NCBI GenBank assembly: GCA_964630665.1 | Contig: CAZVVN010000012.1 | Location: 1 to 60,983, forward strand | Source of the DNA: UBA9619 sp964630665 | GTDB lineage: Bacteria > Pseudomonadota > Gammaproteobacteria > Arenicellales > UBA868 | Reading direction: 5' to 3' | DNA length: 60,983 nucleotides | In this document: one piece after another, positions 44,287-53,524 of the stretch | Layout: each line of letters begins with the position of its first letter | Position numbering within the stretch: the stretch's first letter is position 1 | Program-made: the position numbers and the translations under genes | Notes under the pieces: model-generated | What the model was told of the DNA's origin: nothing | Seen by the model: only the letters and a program-made list of their open reading frames with translations | Database searches by the model: none

Positions 44287-45845
44287 CGCTTCTCCCCCGG
44301 CGCCGGATCGGGCGCAGATGTGACGGGCCTCTGCCAGCGGATCAGCAGAATCAGTGGCAGAGCCAGGACCGCCGTGAGCGAGAACAACTGGAATGAGTTC
44401 AGGTAACCGATCATCGCTGCCTGCCGGGTAATCTCGCCACTCAGATGGGAGAGCCCTTCGACACTGTCCATATTCCACTGGCCGCTTGCCCAGGGCATTC
44501 TGAAACTGTCGTTGAACGGCGAGACAAAATGACTCATCTCAGAATAGCTCTGCCCGGCTGTCCGCATGACAATTGCGACACTGAACGAGATGTAGATACT
44601 GCTGCCGACATTACGGATGAGATGATACAGGGCAGTACCCTCATCGAGGTACTCGCTTTTGAGCGTTGAGAACGCGACCACCGTGATGGATGGCCACAAC
44701 AGACCCACGCCGACCCCCTGCACGACCATAGGCCAGAATATGTCCGCCATGGTGACGTTGAGGTCCATCTGCCCCAGGTACCAGCCTGAAATTCCCTGGG
44801 TCAGGAACCCCGCAGTGATCATCCATCTGGGATCAAGCCGGCTACCATAGATCATGAAAATGAACCCCGCAAAGGTCCCCATGCCGCGGATGGACAACAC
44901 ATAGCCGATCACCGAGTCGGGATAGCCGCGCAGATTCTGCAACAGCGTCGGCAGCAGTGTGATCGGAGTGAAGTTCAAGGTGCCAAAGGCGCACATCAGT
45001 ATCACACCGAGCAGAAAATTCCTGTCTCGCAAGAGTGCCGGACGTAGAAACGGCCGCTCCGTCGTCGTAATGTGACCGATGAAAAGATACAGGGCCCCGA
45101 CCGCGAGGCAGGTCAGGAAAATGATTTCGTAGGACTCGAACCAGTCTGCACGCTCGCCCCTGTCCAGCGCGACCTGAAGGCAGGAAACAGCCGCTGAAAG
45201 ACTCAGGAAGCCGATCCAGTCCAGGGCTACCGGAGAGCGCTCCCCTTTGTCCCTTATGAACACCATGACACCGGCCAGTGCTATCAGGGCAAAAGGTACG
45301 ATCATGAAAAACACCCAGCGCCAGCTGTAGGTCTCGCTCAGATACCCCCCGGCCACGGGGCCGATAATGGGCCCGATGATTACACCCATGCCAAACAATG
45401 CAATCACCACGCCATGCTGGTGTTTCGGATAGGTATCCTGGACGATCGCCTGGCAGACCGGCGCCATGGGTGCACCGAACGCACCCTGGAGAATCCGAAA
45501 CAGGACGAGGGAACCCAGCGACTCAGCCGTGCCGCACAACAGCGATGCCACAGTAAAGCCCAGGATGCTGCAGATCAGCAAACGGCGGCGACCAAAGCGG
45601 GCGACCAGCCAACCGCACATCGGTGTTGCAACCGCCGTTGCAACGATATTGAAGGTCACCACCCAGGTGATCTGGTCCTGAGTTGCCGACAGTGCGCCCT
45701 GCATCTGCGGCAACGAAACATTAGCGATGGTAATGGTCATCGCGTAGAGAATGGTCACCACCGTACAGGTGGTCAGGATCAGCCCACGCTGAATGGCCAC
45801 GCTGGTCCCATTTGCGTTTGAATTGAATTCGCTGGTTTGCGCCAT
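44283..45845 (-). CDS. EmrB/QacA-type (DHA2) major facilitator exporter
   Basis: 520 residues from ATG 45845, 14 predicted helices. DHA2 features: motif A-like loop GWLVARFGRRRLL, motif C GMGVIIGPIIGPVAGGYLSE, and an insertion between helices 13 and 14 (MSHFVSPFNDSFRMP). Works with an EmrA-type adaptor to export hydrophobic drugs or acids by proton antiport. The gene is preceded by another MFS exporter and overlaps the enolase-superfamily gene. Confidence 0.92.
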   Translation of the reverse strand: MAQTSEFNSNANGTSVAIQRGLILTTCTVVTILYAMTITIANVSLPQMQGALSATQDQITWVVTFNIVATAVATPMCGWLVARFGRRRLLICSILGFTVASLLCGTAESLGSLVLFRILQGAFGAPMAPVCQAIVQDTYPKHQHGVVIALFGMGVIIGPIIGPVAGGYLSETYSWRWVFFMIVPFALIALAGVMVFIRDKGERSPVALDWIGFLSLSAAVSCLQVALDRGERADWFESYEIIFLTCLAVGALYLFIGHITTTERPFLRPALLRDRNFLLGVILMCAFGTLNFTPITLLPTLLQNLRGYPDSVIGYVLSIRGMGTFAGFIFMIYGSRLDPRWMITAGFLTQGISGWYLGQMDLNVTMADIFWPMVVQGVGVGLLWPSITVVAFSTLKSEYLDEGTALYHLIRNVGSSIYISFSVAIVMRTAGQSYSEMSHFVSPFNDSFRMPWASGQWNMDSVEGLSHLSGEITRQAAMIGYLNSFQLFSLTAVLALPLILLIRWQRPVTSAPDPAPGEKR

Positions 45846-45864
45846 GGTAATTTTCAGGGTGCTC

Positions 45865-47124
45865 TCATCCCACCTGTTGCCGTTGGGTGATCTCCGGCCA
45901 GATCCAGCACACCAGCAACAGCATGACCAGGCCCTCGGCAGCGCTGATTGCAACCGCATTCTGGGCTCCCACCCAGTCGGCAAGCAGTCCGATATGCAGA
46001 AACCCGACGGTACACAGGCCAACACAGACCGACAGTAATCCCATCACGCGGCTGCGCAGTCGCGGTGGTGTGTTGAGCAGAATCAGCGCGGCCTGCATCG
46101 CCGCAAAGAATCCAGCACCGATACCCTCAAGGGCCAGGAACATCCCGGAAGGGACGATCGACCCGGCCTGGGAATAGGCTAGCGCCATGATGAGACAAAG
46201 GGCAAGGCCAAAAGTATACATCCGCCGGTAGTGGTTTCCGGTTCGTGCCACCAGCACCAGCAGCGCCCCGATCAGCGTGCCGGCGCCCTCCGCGCTGACC
46301 AGCAACCCAACAGGCAGCGGACCCAAGCCCAGTACGTTCTTTCCAATTACTGGAATCATCGAGACGAATGGAAACCCCCAGACATTGTAAATTACCGTGA
46401 TTGCAAGAACCCCTGTGACCACACGATTGGTTTTCAGAACCTCGACCCCATCGCTCAGAAACGCCATAAAGCCGGCAGTAGATCTCGCCACCCTGGACAC
46501 CTCAGAGCCCGTCCGCACGGCCCAGGCCAGCGCTAAACCGGAAAAGTAAAGCACGGCGCCCAGGACAAAGACCCCCTCCAGGCCTGCGAACTCAAGAAAC
46601 ACACCGCCCAGCAGCGGGCCGAGAAAGCGCGTCATGCTGTTGGTTACAGTGTCCAGGCTCATGGCGATGCCGATCTGATCCGGGCGCACTGCCTCTCCGA
46701 GCAATGTTCGTCGAACCGGATTGTCAACCGTCCAGAACAACCCATTCAGAATGATGCTCGCGGCAATGATCCAGAGATTCAGCAGGTCATTGAACACAAG
46801 GATTGCCAAAACAAGCGAACTGGCGCCCATCACCGCCAGTGCGGCAATCAGGAACTGTCGCCGATTAACCCTTTCAGCCACCACACCGGCAACGGCACCG
46901 AGTAACACCATGGGGAGAAACCGCAGAATCACCATGAAGGCAACCTGGAACGGCGACCCGGTCATATCAAACACCACCACCCCGACCGCCAGTATCTCCA
47001 GCCAGCGCAGGGTGTTGGTAGCCGCACCGATCAGCCAGATCAGGCGAAATTCGCGATTCGCCAGCAGCGCCCGTAACCCTCCGCCCGCAGAACGTTTCGA
47101 TGGATCAGTTTCGGGAAGGTTCAT
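45865..47124 (-). CDS. Major facilitator exporter, MFS_3 (EntS-like)
   Basis: 419 residues from ATG 47124; a TTG nine bases earlier is also possible. Twelve helices, with LRALLANREFRLIWLIGAATNTLRWLE at the start and the motif A loop GVVAERVNRRQFL. This group exports siderophores, macrolides or other small products. It opens the leftward operon MFS_3, EmrB-like, enolase-superfamily enzyme, with 19 bases to the next start. It is divergent from the RidA-like gene. Confidence 0.88.
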   Translation of the reverse strand: MNLPETDPSKRSAGGGLRALLANREFRLIWLIGAATNTLRWLEILAVGVVVFDMTGSPFQVAFMVILRFLPMVLLGAVAGVVAERVNRRQFLIAALAVMGASSLVLAILVFNDLLNLWIIAASIILNGLFWTVDNPVRRTLLGEAVRPDQIGIAMSLDTVTNSMTRFLGPLLGGVFLEFAGLEGVFVLGAVLYFSGLALAWAVRTGSEVSRVARSTAGFMAFLSDGVEVLKTNRVVTGVLAITVIYNVWGFPFVSMIPVIGKNVLGLGPLPVGLLVSAEGAGTLIGALLVLVARTGNHYRRMYTFGLALCLIMALAYSQAGSIVPSGMFLALEGIGAGFFAAMQAALILLNTPPRLRSRVMGLLSVCVGLCTVGFLHIGLLADWVGAQNAVAISAAEGLVMLLLVCWIWPEITQRQQVG

Positions 47125-47227
47125 TGCGTACAATGCCTGAGTGTGTCGGTGCGGGGTGTTGGATTTGTCTTTAGCTGCGCCATCGTGCTAGCTTTGCAGA
47201 AAGATCTCATCGCGGAGTCCTCCTTCC

Positions 47228-47611
47228 ATGAGCAAGATAGAACGCTTCCTGCTGGACGACCAGCCGGCACCTGTCAGTCATTATTGTCACGTCGTCAAGG
47301 CCGGCGATCGGATCTGGTTGTCGGGCACTGTTGGGATGAGACCCGATGGTAGCGCACCGGATGATGTTGTCGAGCAGTTCGAGATCGCTATGGGCAATCT
47401 CGACCGCGCCCTGCGTGCCGCAGGCGGGCGTCCCGAACACATCGTCAAGGTGCAGGTCTTCCTCACCGATGTCAACGACCGGACCCGGATCAACCCGATC
47501 CGGCAGGCGTACTTTGGAGACCATCGACCAGCCTCGACCCTGGTCGAGGTTTCTGCACTAGTGATGCCCATTCTGAAGGTCGAGATCGAAGCGGAAGCCA
47601 TCCTCGACTGA
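47228..47611 (+). CDS. RidA/YjgF-family protein lacking the RidA arginine
   Basis: 127 residues with the Rid fold: HYCHVVKAGDRIWLSGTVGMRPDG, QFEIAMGNLDRALRAAGG and VKVQVFLTD. In RidA the imine-binding Arg105 sits in PARSxVEV; here the segment reads PASTLVEV, so Ser replaces Arg. True RidA deaminase activity on 2-aminoacrylate is therefore unlikely, and a Rid4-7-type role is more probable. GGAG lies about nine bases before the ATG. It leads a group with the RraA-like and hydroxyacid dehydrogenase genes. Confidence 0.9.
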   Translation: MSKIERFLLDDQPAPVSHYCHVVKAGDRIWLSGTVGMRPDGSAPDDVVEQFEIAMGNLDRALRAAGGRPEHIVKVQVFLTDVNDRTRINPIRQAYFGDHRPASTLVEVSALVMPILKVEIEAEAILD

Positions 47612-47705
47612 ATACCTGGGCGCCTACTGCAGCACCGCAGCCGCTCTCCTTAGTGCTACTGTTCATTAACGATTCTTTCCCCCCCGACCGGATACCCGTC
47701 ACCTT

Positions 47706-48407
47706 ATGAATACACATTCTGCCGAGCAACTCGAGATTCTGACACAGTGGGACACACCGACCGTGTGCAACGCCCTAGAACTCGTCATGCCTGAGCGCCG
47801 CGGATACGGCTTCACCGTCGAACAGGTCGTCTGCCTCGATCCTGAACTCAAACCTGTCGTCGGCTATGCCCGCACCGCGCGTTGTGCCACCCGCACACCG
47901 CCGCACGAAAGTGCTGAGGTTCTCCAGGCCAGACGGCTCGCCTACTACGAATACGTCGCCGAACCACCCCAGCCGACTGTTGCCGTGATCGAGGATATCG
48001 ACCATGATTCCGGCGCCGGGGCTTTCTGGGGCGAGGTACAGACCAATATCCATAAAGGGCTGGGCTGTGTCGGTGGGGTCACCAGCGGCGCGATGCGAGA
48101 CCTTGACGACTGTGCTCCCGAATTTCAACTGCTCGCCCGCAGGGTCGTGCCGAGCCATATCTACAACCGGGTGGTCGATTTCGGCAACCAGGTCGAGGTA
48201 CTTGGCATGGTCGTGAACCACGGCGATCTGATCCACGCAGACCGCCATGGTGCGGTGGTGATTCCTGAGGCCGCAGTAGGTCTTCTACCAGCCGCGGTCG
48301 ACCTGATGATCCGCAAGGAGGCGGTCCTGCTGGAGGCTGCGCGGCGGCCTTCGCTGGAGATCGATACGCTTCGCAAAGCGTTCACCGAATCATCGAGAAT
48401 CAACTGA
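47706..48407 (+). CDS. RraA/HMG aldolase-family protein
   Basis: 233 residues. Family motifs GEVQTNIHKGLGCVGGVTSGAMRDL (with the active-site Arg-Asp) and GDLIHADRHGAVVIP. The family spans 4-hydroxy-4-methyl-2-oxoglutarate aldolase/oxaloacetate decarboxylase and the RNase E regulator RraA. The longer length and the catabolic neighbours favour an aldolase/decarboxylase rather than RraA. It lies 12 bases before the dehydrogenase gene. Confidence 0.85.
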   Translation: MNTHSAEQLEILTQWDTPTVCNALELVMPERRGYGFTVEQVVCLDPELKPVVGYARTARCATRTPPHESAEVLQARRLAYYEYVAEPPQPTVAVIEDIDHDSGAGAFWGEVQTNIHKGLGCVGGVTSGAMRDLDDCAPEFQLLARRVVPSHIYNRVVDFGNQVEVLGMVVNHGDLIHADRHGAVVIPEAAVGLLPAAVDLMIRKEAVLLEAARRPSLEIDTLRKAFTESSRIN

Positions 48408-48419
48408 GACCCTAAATGA

Positions 48420-49394
48420 ATGGCTGAAAGGGTTCTTATTGCGGGCAACATTCACCAGGACGGGTTGCGACTTTTTGAGCAACGAGAAGGCCTGTCGATC
48501 GAGATCACCGAGGCCGTCGATGAGGCCACCCTCGCTGGCCTTGCACGAGATGTGAGCGCAATTCTCGTCCGTTCGGCCCGCATCAACGCCGCCGTTATCG
48601 GCAGCGCACCGCATCTCAAGGTGGTTTCCCGGCACGGTGTCGGTTTCAACTCGGTCGATATCGATGCGCTAACGGCACGCGGTATCCCGTTGGCCATAGC
48701 GGTCGGCGGCAATGCTGTGTCGGTCGCCGAGCACACGTTCTACCTGATTCTTGCTCTCACCAAGCACGGGGGCGACTACGATGCTGCCGCTCGTCACGGT
48801 GACTTCAGCTATCGAAGCCGACCCCTGGCAACCGAAGTCAGTGGAAAATCACTGCTGGTCATCGGCTTCGGCCGAATCGGGACCCGTGTCGCAGCCAGGG
48901 CGCTCGCCTTTGACATGAAGGTACTCGTCTACGATCCCTACGTCGATCCAAAAACGATACGTGCTGGAGGGTATACGGAAGTCACTGATCTGCGGGTGGT
49001 GCTGCCGGGTGTTGATATCCTCACCATCCACTGCCCTCTCAATGCTGAGACCACTGGATTGATCTCAGGGAGAGAACTCGAAGCCATGCAGTCCTCGGCC
49101 ATACTCATCAACACGGCGAGGGGCGGTGTCGTCGATGAGACGGCTCTTTACACCGCGCTGACTCAGCACACCATCGCCGCGGCAGGTATCGATGTCTTTG
49201 TAACCGAACCGACTGTCCAGGATGACCCACTGCTGACACTCGACAACGTGATCGTCAGTCCGCACTGCGCCGGTGTTACACGCGAATCGTCTTCGCGCAC
49301 ATCCCAGATCGCCGCACAGAACGTGCTGTCGGCTCTTGACGGGACGATCGAACCCGAATTTGTGGTAAACACCGAGGTACTGGGACACGCGTAA
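48420..49394 (+). CDS. D-2-hydroxyacid dehydrogenase (PGDH/GHRPR-like)
   Basis: 324 residues. NAD motif GFGRIGTRVAARAL; catalytic Arg (NTARGGVVDE), Glu (VTEP) and His (SPHCAG). No C-terminal ACT domain, so not a full biosynthetic SerA. It reduces a 2-oxo acid or oxidises a D-2-hydroxy acid. Together with the RraA-like aldolase, a pathway ending in pyruvate or glyoxylate is plausible. The start ATG is at 48420. Confidence 0.9.
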   Translation: MAERVLIAGNIHQDGLRLFEQREGLSIEITEAVDEATLAGLARDVSAILVRSARINAAVIGSAPHLKVVSRHGVGFNSVDIDALTARGIPLAIAVGGNAVSVAEHTFYLILALTKHGGDYDAAARHGDFSYRSRPLATEVSGKSLLVIGFGRIGTRVAARALAFDMKVLVYDPYVDPKTIRAGGYTEVTDLRVVLPGVDILTIHCPLNAETTGLISGRELEAMQSSAILINTARGGVVDETALYTALTQHTIAAAGIDVFVTEPTVQDDPLLTLDNVIVSPHCAGVTRESSSRTSQIAAQNVLSALDGTIEPEFVVNTEVLGHA

Positions 49395-49718
49395 GCCTTC
49401 GAACACGGCAATAGAGGGCGTATCCGACAGATTGGCGTGCACAGAACCGGCTTGATGAAGTGACGATTCGTTGCTACCTTCCCAACCCTGGAGTTCAACG
49501 GCTCGGGTCGACTGCCAGGGTAAGACAATGGCGGCAGACCACTAATGTACTCCGCCTGAGACTGTAGAATCCCCCCTGCTGTTACGTAATCCGATCCGTA
49601 AAGAACTGCTGATGAACAAGTATCAACCCGTTAGACCCCGAGCCGAGAGAGCCGGACCGAACGTGGCGCCAGGTTATTCCGATCGATCGTTTTCAAGCTG
49701 CAGGTGGGCCGCAGTGAC
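49395..49718. other. Intergenic stretch before the Gld-type ABC operon
   Basis: About 320 bases with no open frame that I can support. It is the likely site of the end of the dehydrogenase transcript and of the promoter of the ABC operon, but I see no confident terminator hairpin or -35/-10 pair. Confidence 0.4.
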
Positions 49719-50639
49719 ATGATACGGGTCGAGAACCTGGTTCGCCGCTACGGCAGCATCGCCGCTGTTGACAACGTCAGCTTCAGGATTGAATCCGGGC
49801 AGGTGGTCGGGCTGCTCGGCCACAACGGGTCCGGCAAGACCACAATCATGAAAATGCTGACCGGTTTTCTGGAGCCGACTTCGGGACAGGTCGAGATCGA
49901 CGGTATGGAGATCGGCGTCCAGCCCCGCGCCATCCAGTCCCTGATCGGATACCTGCCGGAAAACTGCCCGATCTGGCCGGACATGCGGGTGGTCGAGTTT
50001 CTGGACTTTCAGGCCTGCCTGCATCAGATCACAGCCCAAGCGCGTGAAGCCGCGATTGTCAAGGTGCTCAAGCGAACAGGCCTTGAAGAACGGGCAACCG
50101 AATCCATTCGCGCACTTTCAAGAGGTTACCGTCAACGGCTGGGCGTTGCCCAGGCGATTCTGCACGAACCAGGCATCGTGATACTCGATGAACCCACCAA
50201 CGGGCTAGATCCGACCCAGATTCTGCAGATGCGCTCCCTGATCCGGGATCTCGCGAAAAGTGCCACCGTACTGATCTCGACACACATTCTTCAGGAAGTT
50301 CAGGCTGTCTGCGAGCGGGTTCTTATTCTGCGAGCGGGTCGCCTTGTTCTGGATGCCAGGATCGATGACCTCGCGCAGACCCGCCGGCTGCTGGTTTCGA
50401 TCAACGCTGAGGGCAGTAAGGTACTGGCAGGGATCACGGGTGTCGAGAAAGTGGAGGCCCTGACGAAGGAGAACGGGCTTTTCTGTTACGCACTTGAGTT
50501 GTCCTGTGACTGCGCGTCGCAGATCGCCCGGGCAGTTCAGGCCGCCGGCCTGGAACTGCATGCGCTGCAGCCGGAGCAGCGAAATCTGGAAAGCGTGTTC
50601 GCCGCTGTCAACGAGCCGCGATCGGAACAGGCGCACTGA
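49719..50639 (+). CDS. ABC-2 type exporter ATPase, GldA/CcmA-like
   Basis: 306 residues from ATG 49719. Walker A GHNGSGKTT, signature ALSRGYRQRLGVAQAIL (LSxGYxQR form), Walker B IVILDEPTNGLDP, switch His in STHIL. The extended C-terminal part (about 215-306) is the usual regulatory tail of this class. Powers the permease encoded two bases after its stop. The set matches the GldA/F/G arrangement of gliding bacteria, which is also widespread in non-gliding bacteria with unknown substrate. Confidence 0.9.
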   Translation: MIRVENLVRRYGSIAAVDNVSFRIESGQVVGLLGHNGSGKTTIMKMLTGFLEPTSGQVEIDGMEIGVQPRAIQSLIGYLPENCPIWPDMRVVEFLDFQACLHQITAQAREAAIVKVLKRTGLEERATESIRALSRGYRQRLGVAQAILHEPGIVILDEPTNGLDPTQILQMRSLIRDLAKSATVLISTHILQEVQAVCERVLILRAGRLVLDARIDDLAQTRRLLVSINAEGSKVLAGITGVEKVEALTKENGLFCYALELSCDCASQIARAVQAAGLELHALQPEQRNLESVFAAVNEPRSEQAH

Positions 50640-50641
50640 CG

Positions 50642-53521
50642 ATGAGCAACATCATCAGGATAATCCGCAAGGAGTTTGCCGAGTTCTTCGCATCGCCGGC
50701 CGCGCTATTGTTCCTGGGCGCTTTCCTGGTGGTAACACTGTTTCTGTTTTTCTGGATGGAAACGTTCTTTGCCAGGAACATTGCCGACACCCGACCCCTG
50801 TTCAAGTGGCTGCCGGCTTTGCTCATCTTTCTGGCAGCGACCTTGACCATGCGCAGTTGGTCCGAAGACCGGCGAGCCGGCACCATCGAGATCCTGCTGG
50901 CGAGCCCGGTGCCACGCCTGCACCTGGTTCTTGGCAAGTTTCTTGCCGGACTCGGACTGATGGCACTGGCGCTGGCCCTGACACTGCCGCTGCCAGTGAC
51001 CGTTTCCCTGCTGGGTCCTCTGGACTGGGGACCGGTAGTTGGCGGCTACCTGGCAGCCCTTTTCCTGGCTGCAGCTTACCTTTCGATCGGTGTTTACATG
51101 AGTGCCCGTACCGAAAATCCGATCGTTGCATGGATCCTGACCACCCTGGTCTGCGGTGTATTTTATCTGGTCGGCACACCGACAATCACAGCGCTGTTCG
51201 GGCATCAGGTCGGTGAACTCCTGATGCTGCTGGGATCAGGATCCAGATTTGATTCAGTCACCCGCGGGGTCCTAGACCTGCGTGACCTCTATTACTATCT
51301 GTCGATCGTGGGCGTTTTCCTGACGCTCAATCTTTTTTCACTGGAACGCATTCGCTGGGCCGGCAATCCCAGATCTGGCAGCCACTTGCGCTGGTGGTGT
51401 GTCGTCGGGCTCACGGTAGCCAATTTGGTCGCGGCTAATTTCTGGCTTCAGACGATCGGCTGGGCCCGTCTGGACATCACCAGAGATCAGGTCTATTCAC
51501 TCTCCGAGGCGACTGACCGGTATCTGGGCCAATTACAGGAACCTTTGCTCATCCGGGGCTATTTCTCGGCCAAAACTCACCCACTGCTCTCGCCCCTGGT
51601 GCCGCGGCTGCGCGACCTGCTGGCCGAGTATGCTGCACTCGGCTACGGCCGGGTGCGCGTCGAGTTCGTCGACCCGCACGCTGACCAGGCTATAGAAGAA
51701 GAGGCCGCCAGAAAGTATGGAATTCGGCCCATCCCCTTCCAAATGGCGAGCCGCCACGAATCGGGCGTGGTCAATTCCTATTTTCACATCGTGCTGACCT
51801 ATGGCGATCAGAACGAGACCCTGGATTTTCAGGATCTGATCGAGGTCAAATCATCGAGCAGCGGCGACCTGGACATTGTGCTCAAGGATCCGGAGTACGC
51901 AATTACAAGCACGGTGAAGAAAGTACTCGCCAGTTTCCGGACCGGCGGCAGTCCGTTTGATACGCTCACCGGCAAAGTGTCATTCCGAGGCTATATCTCG
52001 GCGCCGGACAAGCTGCCCCCTGAACTGCTTGAATTACGCAGCGATCTTGAGTCGGTACTGGCTGAATTACAGACACAATCGGCCGGCAAGTTCTCGGTCG
52101 CCATCGCTGACCCGGATGCGGATGGAGGGCGCCTGGGCCGCGAGATCAACGAGCGATATGGATTCCGTCCTCAGCTGGCGGGCCTCGATGATCAATCTGG
52201 ATTCTGGTTCTCGATGCTGATGTTGCGCGGCGGTGAAGCAATACAGGTTCCACTGCCCGAAGAACTGGGTAAGGAAGCGGCCCGTCGCACCCTGATGGCG
52301 AGTCTCAAGCGACTGGCACCCGGGTTTCTCAAGACGGTCGCACTGGTTACCCCAAACACCGAACTGGCTTCTGGCGATTACCAGTATCTCGGCGATGCGC
52401 TGATGCAAAACAACCGGCTGACCAACACCGATCTGTCGAGCGGGCGGGTACCGGAGGATGCAGACCTTCTGCTGGTACTCGCACCAACCGGGCTTGACCA
52501 GAATCAGGTTTTTGCGATCGACCAGTTCCTGATGCAGGGTGGCAGTGTTTTCATTGCGACGTCCACCCGCGATGTCCAGGTAGCCGGTAGTTTTCAGGTC
52601 AAGTCCCATCGATCCGGCCTGGAAGAATGGCTGGCCCACCACGGGCTCGAGGTCGGTTCCGGCATGGTACTGGACCCCGTCAATACAGCGCTGCCGGTTC
52701 CGGTCGAACGCTATGTGGGGACCGTGCCGGTTCGGGAGATTCAACATCTGCCCTATCCGCTGTTTCCCGATCTGCGTGGCAGTCAACTGAACTCCGACAA
52801 CCTGATCACAGCAGGTCTAGATCAGCTGACGGTCAACTGGATATCGCCGGTCTCTATTGACACCCGATCTTCGCCCAGCAACCGCATGTCAAGCGTACTG
52901 CTTCGAAGCTCGGAACAGAGTTGGGTATCTCTGGACGCCTCTGTAGTGCCGGACTACAAAGAATTTCCTGAAGTGGGCTTTGCGGTATCGGGAGAACGGG
53001 CGGCAAGAACCCTTGCGCTCGCGGTCGAAGGAAGCTTCGAGTCGTACTTCAAAGACAAGCCATCTCCACTGCTGGCCACGGCCAGATCCAGCCCGTCTGC
53101 CGAGGTCGCAGTGGAAGGGAAAGACTCAACTGGCGGGCAGTCAAGCAACAACCTGCCTGCCACCACTGTCATTGAAAAATCACCTCCGTCAGCGCGCATC
53201 GTACTGGTCGGCTCCAACGCGTTCGCCAACGACACGGTCTTGACGATGGCCTCCGAAGGGATGGGAACGCTTTACACCAAACCGCTCGTATTCATGCAGA
53301 ACGTCATCGACTGGTCGCTCGAGGACCAGGGGCTTCTCAGCATCCGCGGCCGTTCCCGCTTCTCGCAGACCCTTGTACCGCTGCGGCCGGACGAGCAGGC
53401 ACTTTGGGAGTATCTCAATTATGGCCTGGCCCTGGCGGCCCTGTTGGCCACCTGGTTGTGGCGACGACGGTCTCAGAGGGCCAGTCTTACCCGCTACAAG
53501 GCCATGCTCGAGCCGCGTTGA
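50642..53521 (+). CDS. Fused GldF-GldG ABC-2 permease with periplasmic auxiliary domain
   Basis: 959 residues. About 1-235: an ABC-2 permease (GldF) with six helices and the SWSEDRRAGTIEILLASPV block. About 255-275: another helix. From about 280 onward: a large periplasmic GldG-like domain (SLSEATDRYLGQLQEPLLIRGYFS, VRVEFVDPHADQAIEEEAARKYGI, LLVLAPTGLDQNQVFAIDQFLMQGGSVFIATS). A final C-terminal helix (about 930-948) anchors it. GldF and GldG are separate genes in many genomes; here they are one polypeptide. It follows the ATPase by two bases. Confidence 0.88.
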   Translation: MSNIIRIIRKEFAEFFASPAALLFLGAFLVVTLFLFFWMETFFARNIADTRPLFKWLPALLIFLAATLTMRSWSEDRRAGTIEILLASPVPRLHLVLGKFLAGLGLMALALALTLPLPVTVSLLGPLDWGPVVGGYLAALFLAAAYLSIGVYMSARTENPIVAWILTTLVCGVFYLVGTPTITALFGHQVGELLMLLGSGSRFDSVTRGVLDLRDLYYYLSIVGVFLTLNLFSLERIRWAGNPRSGSHLRWWCVVGLTVANLVAANFWLQTIGWARLDITRDQVYSLSEATDRYLGQLQEPLLIRGYFSAKTHPLLSPLVPRLRDLLAEYAALGYGRVRVEFVDPHADQAIEEEAARKYGIRPIPFQMASRHESGVVNSYFHIVLTYGDQNETLDFQDLIEVKSSSSGDLDIVLKDPEYAITSTVKKVLASFRTGGSPFDTLTGKVSFRGYISAPDKLPPELLELRSDLESVLAELQTQSAGKFSVAIADPDADGGRLGREINERYGFRPQLAGLDDQSGFWFSMLMLRGGEAIQVPLPEELGKEAARRTLMASLKRLAPGFLKTVALVTPNTELASGDYQYLGDALMQNNRLTNTDLSSGRVPEDADLLLVLAPTGLDQNQVFAIDQFLMQGGSVFIATSTRDVQVAGSFQVKSHRSGLEEWLAHHGLEVGSGMVLDPVNTALPVPVERYVGTVPVREIQHLPYPLFPDLRGSQLNSDNLITAGLDQLTVNWISPVSIDTRSSPSNRMSSVLLRSSEQSWVSLDASVVPDYKEFPEVGFAVSGERAARTLALAVEGSFESYFKDKPSPLLATARSSPSAEVAVEGKDSTGGQSSNNLPATTVIEKSPPSARIVLVGSNAFANDTVLTMASEGMGTLYTKPLVFMQNVIDWSLEDQGLLSIRGRSRFSQTLVPLRPDEQALWEYLNYGLALAALLATWLWRRRSQRASLTRYKAMLEPR

Positions 53522-53524
53522 ATC

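Noticed and set aside
43585..44406. 273-codon plus-strand open frame
   Set aside because: It is antisense to the enolase-superfamily gene, which has all catalytic residues. No independent evidence of coding.
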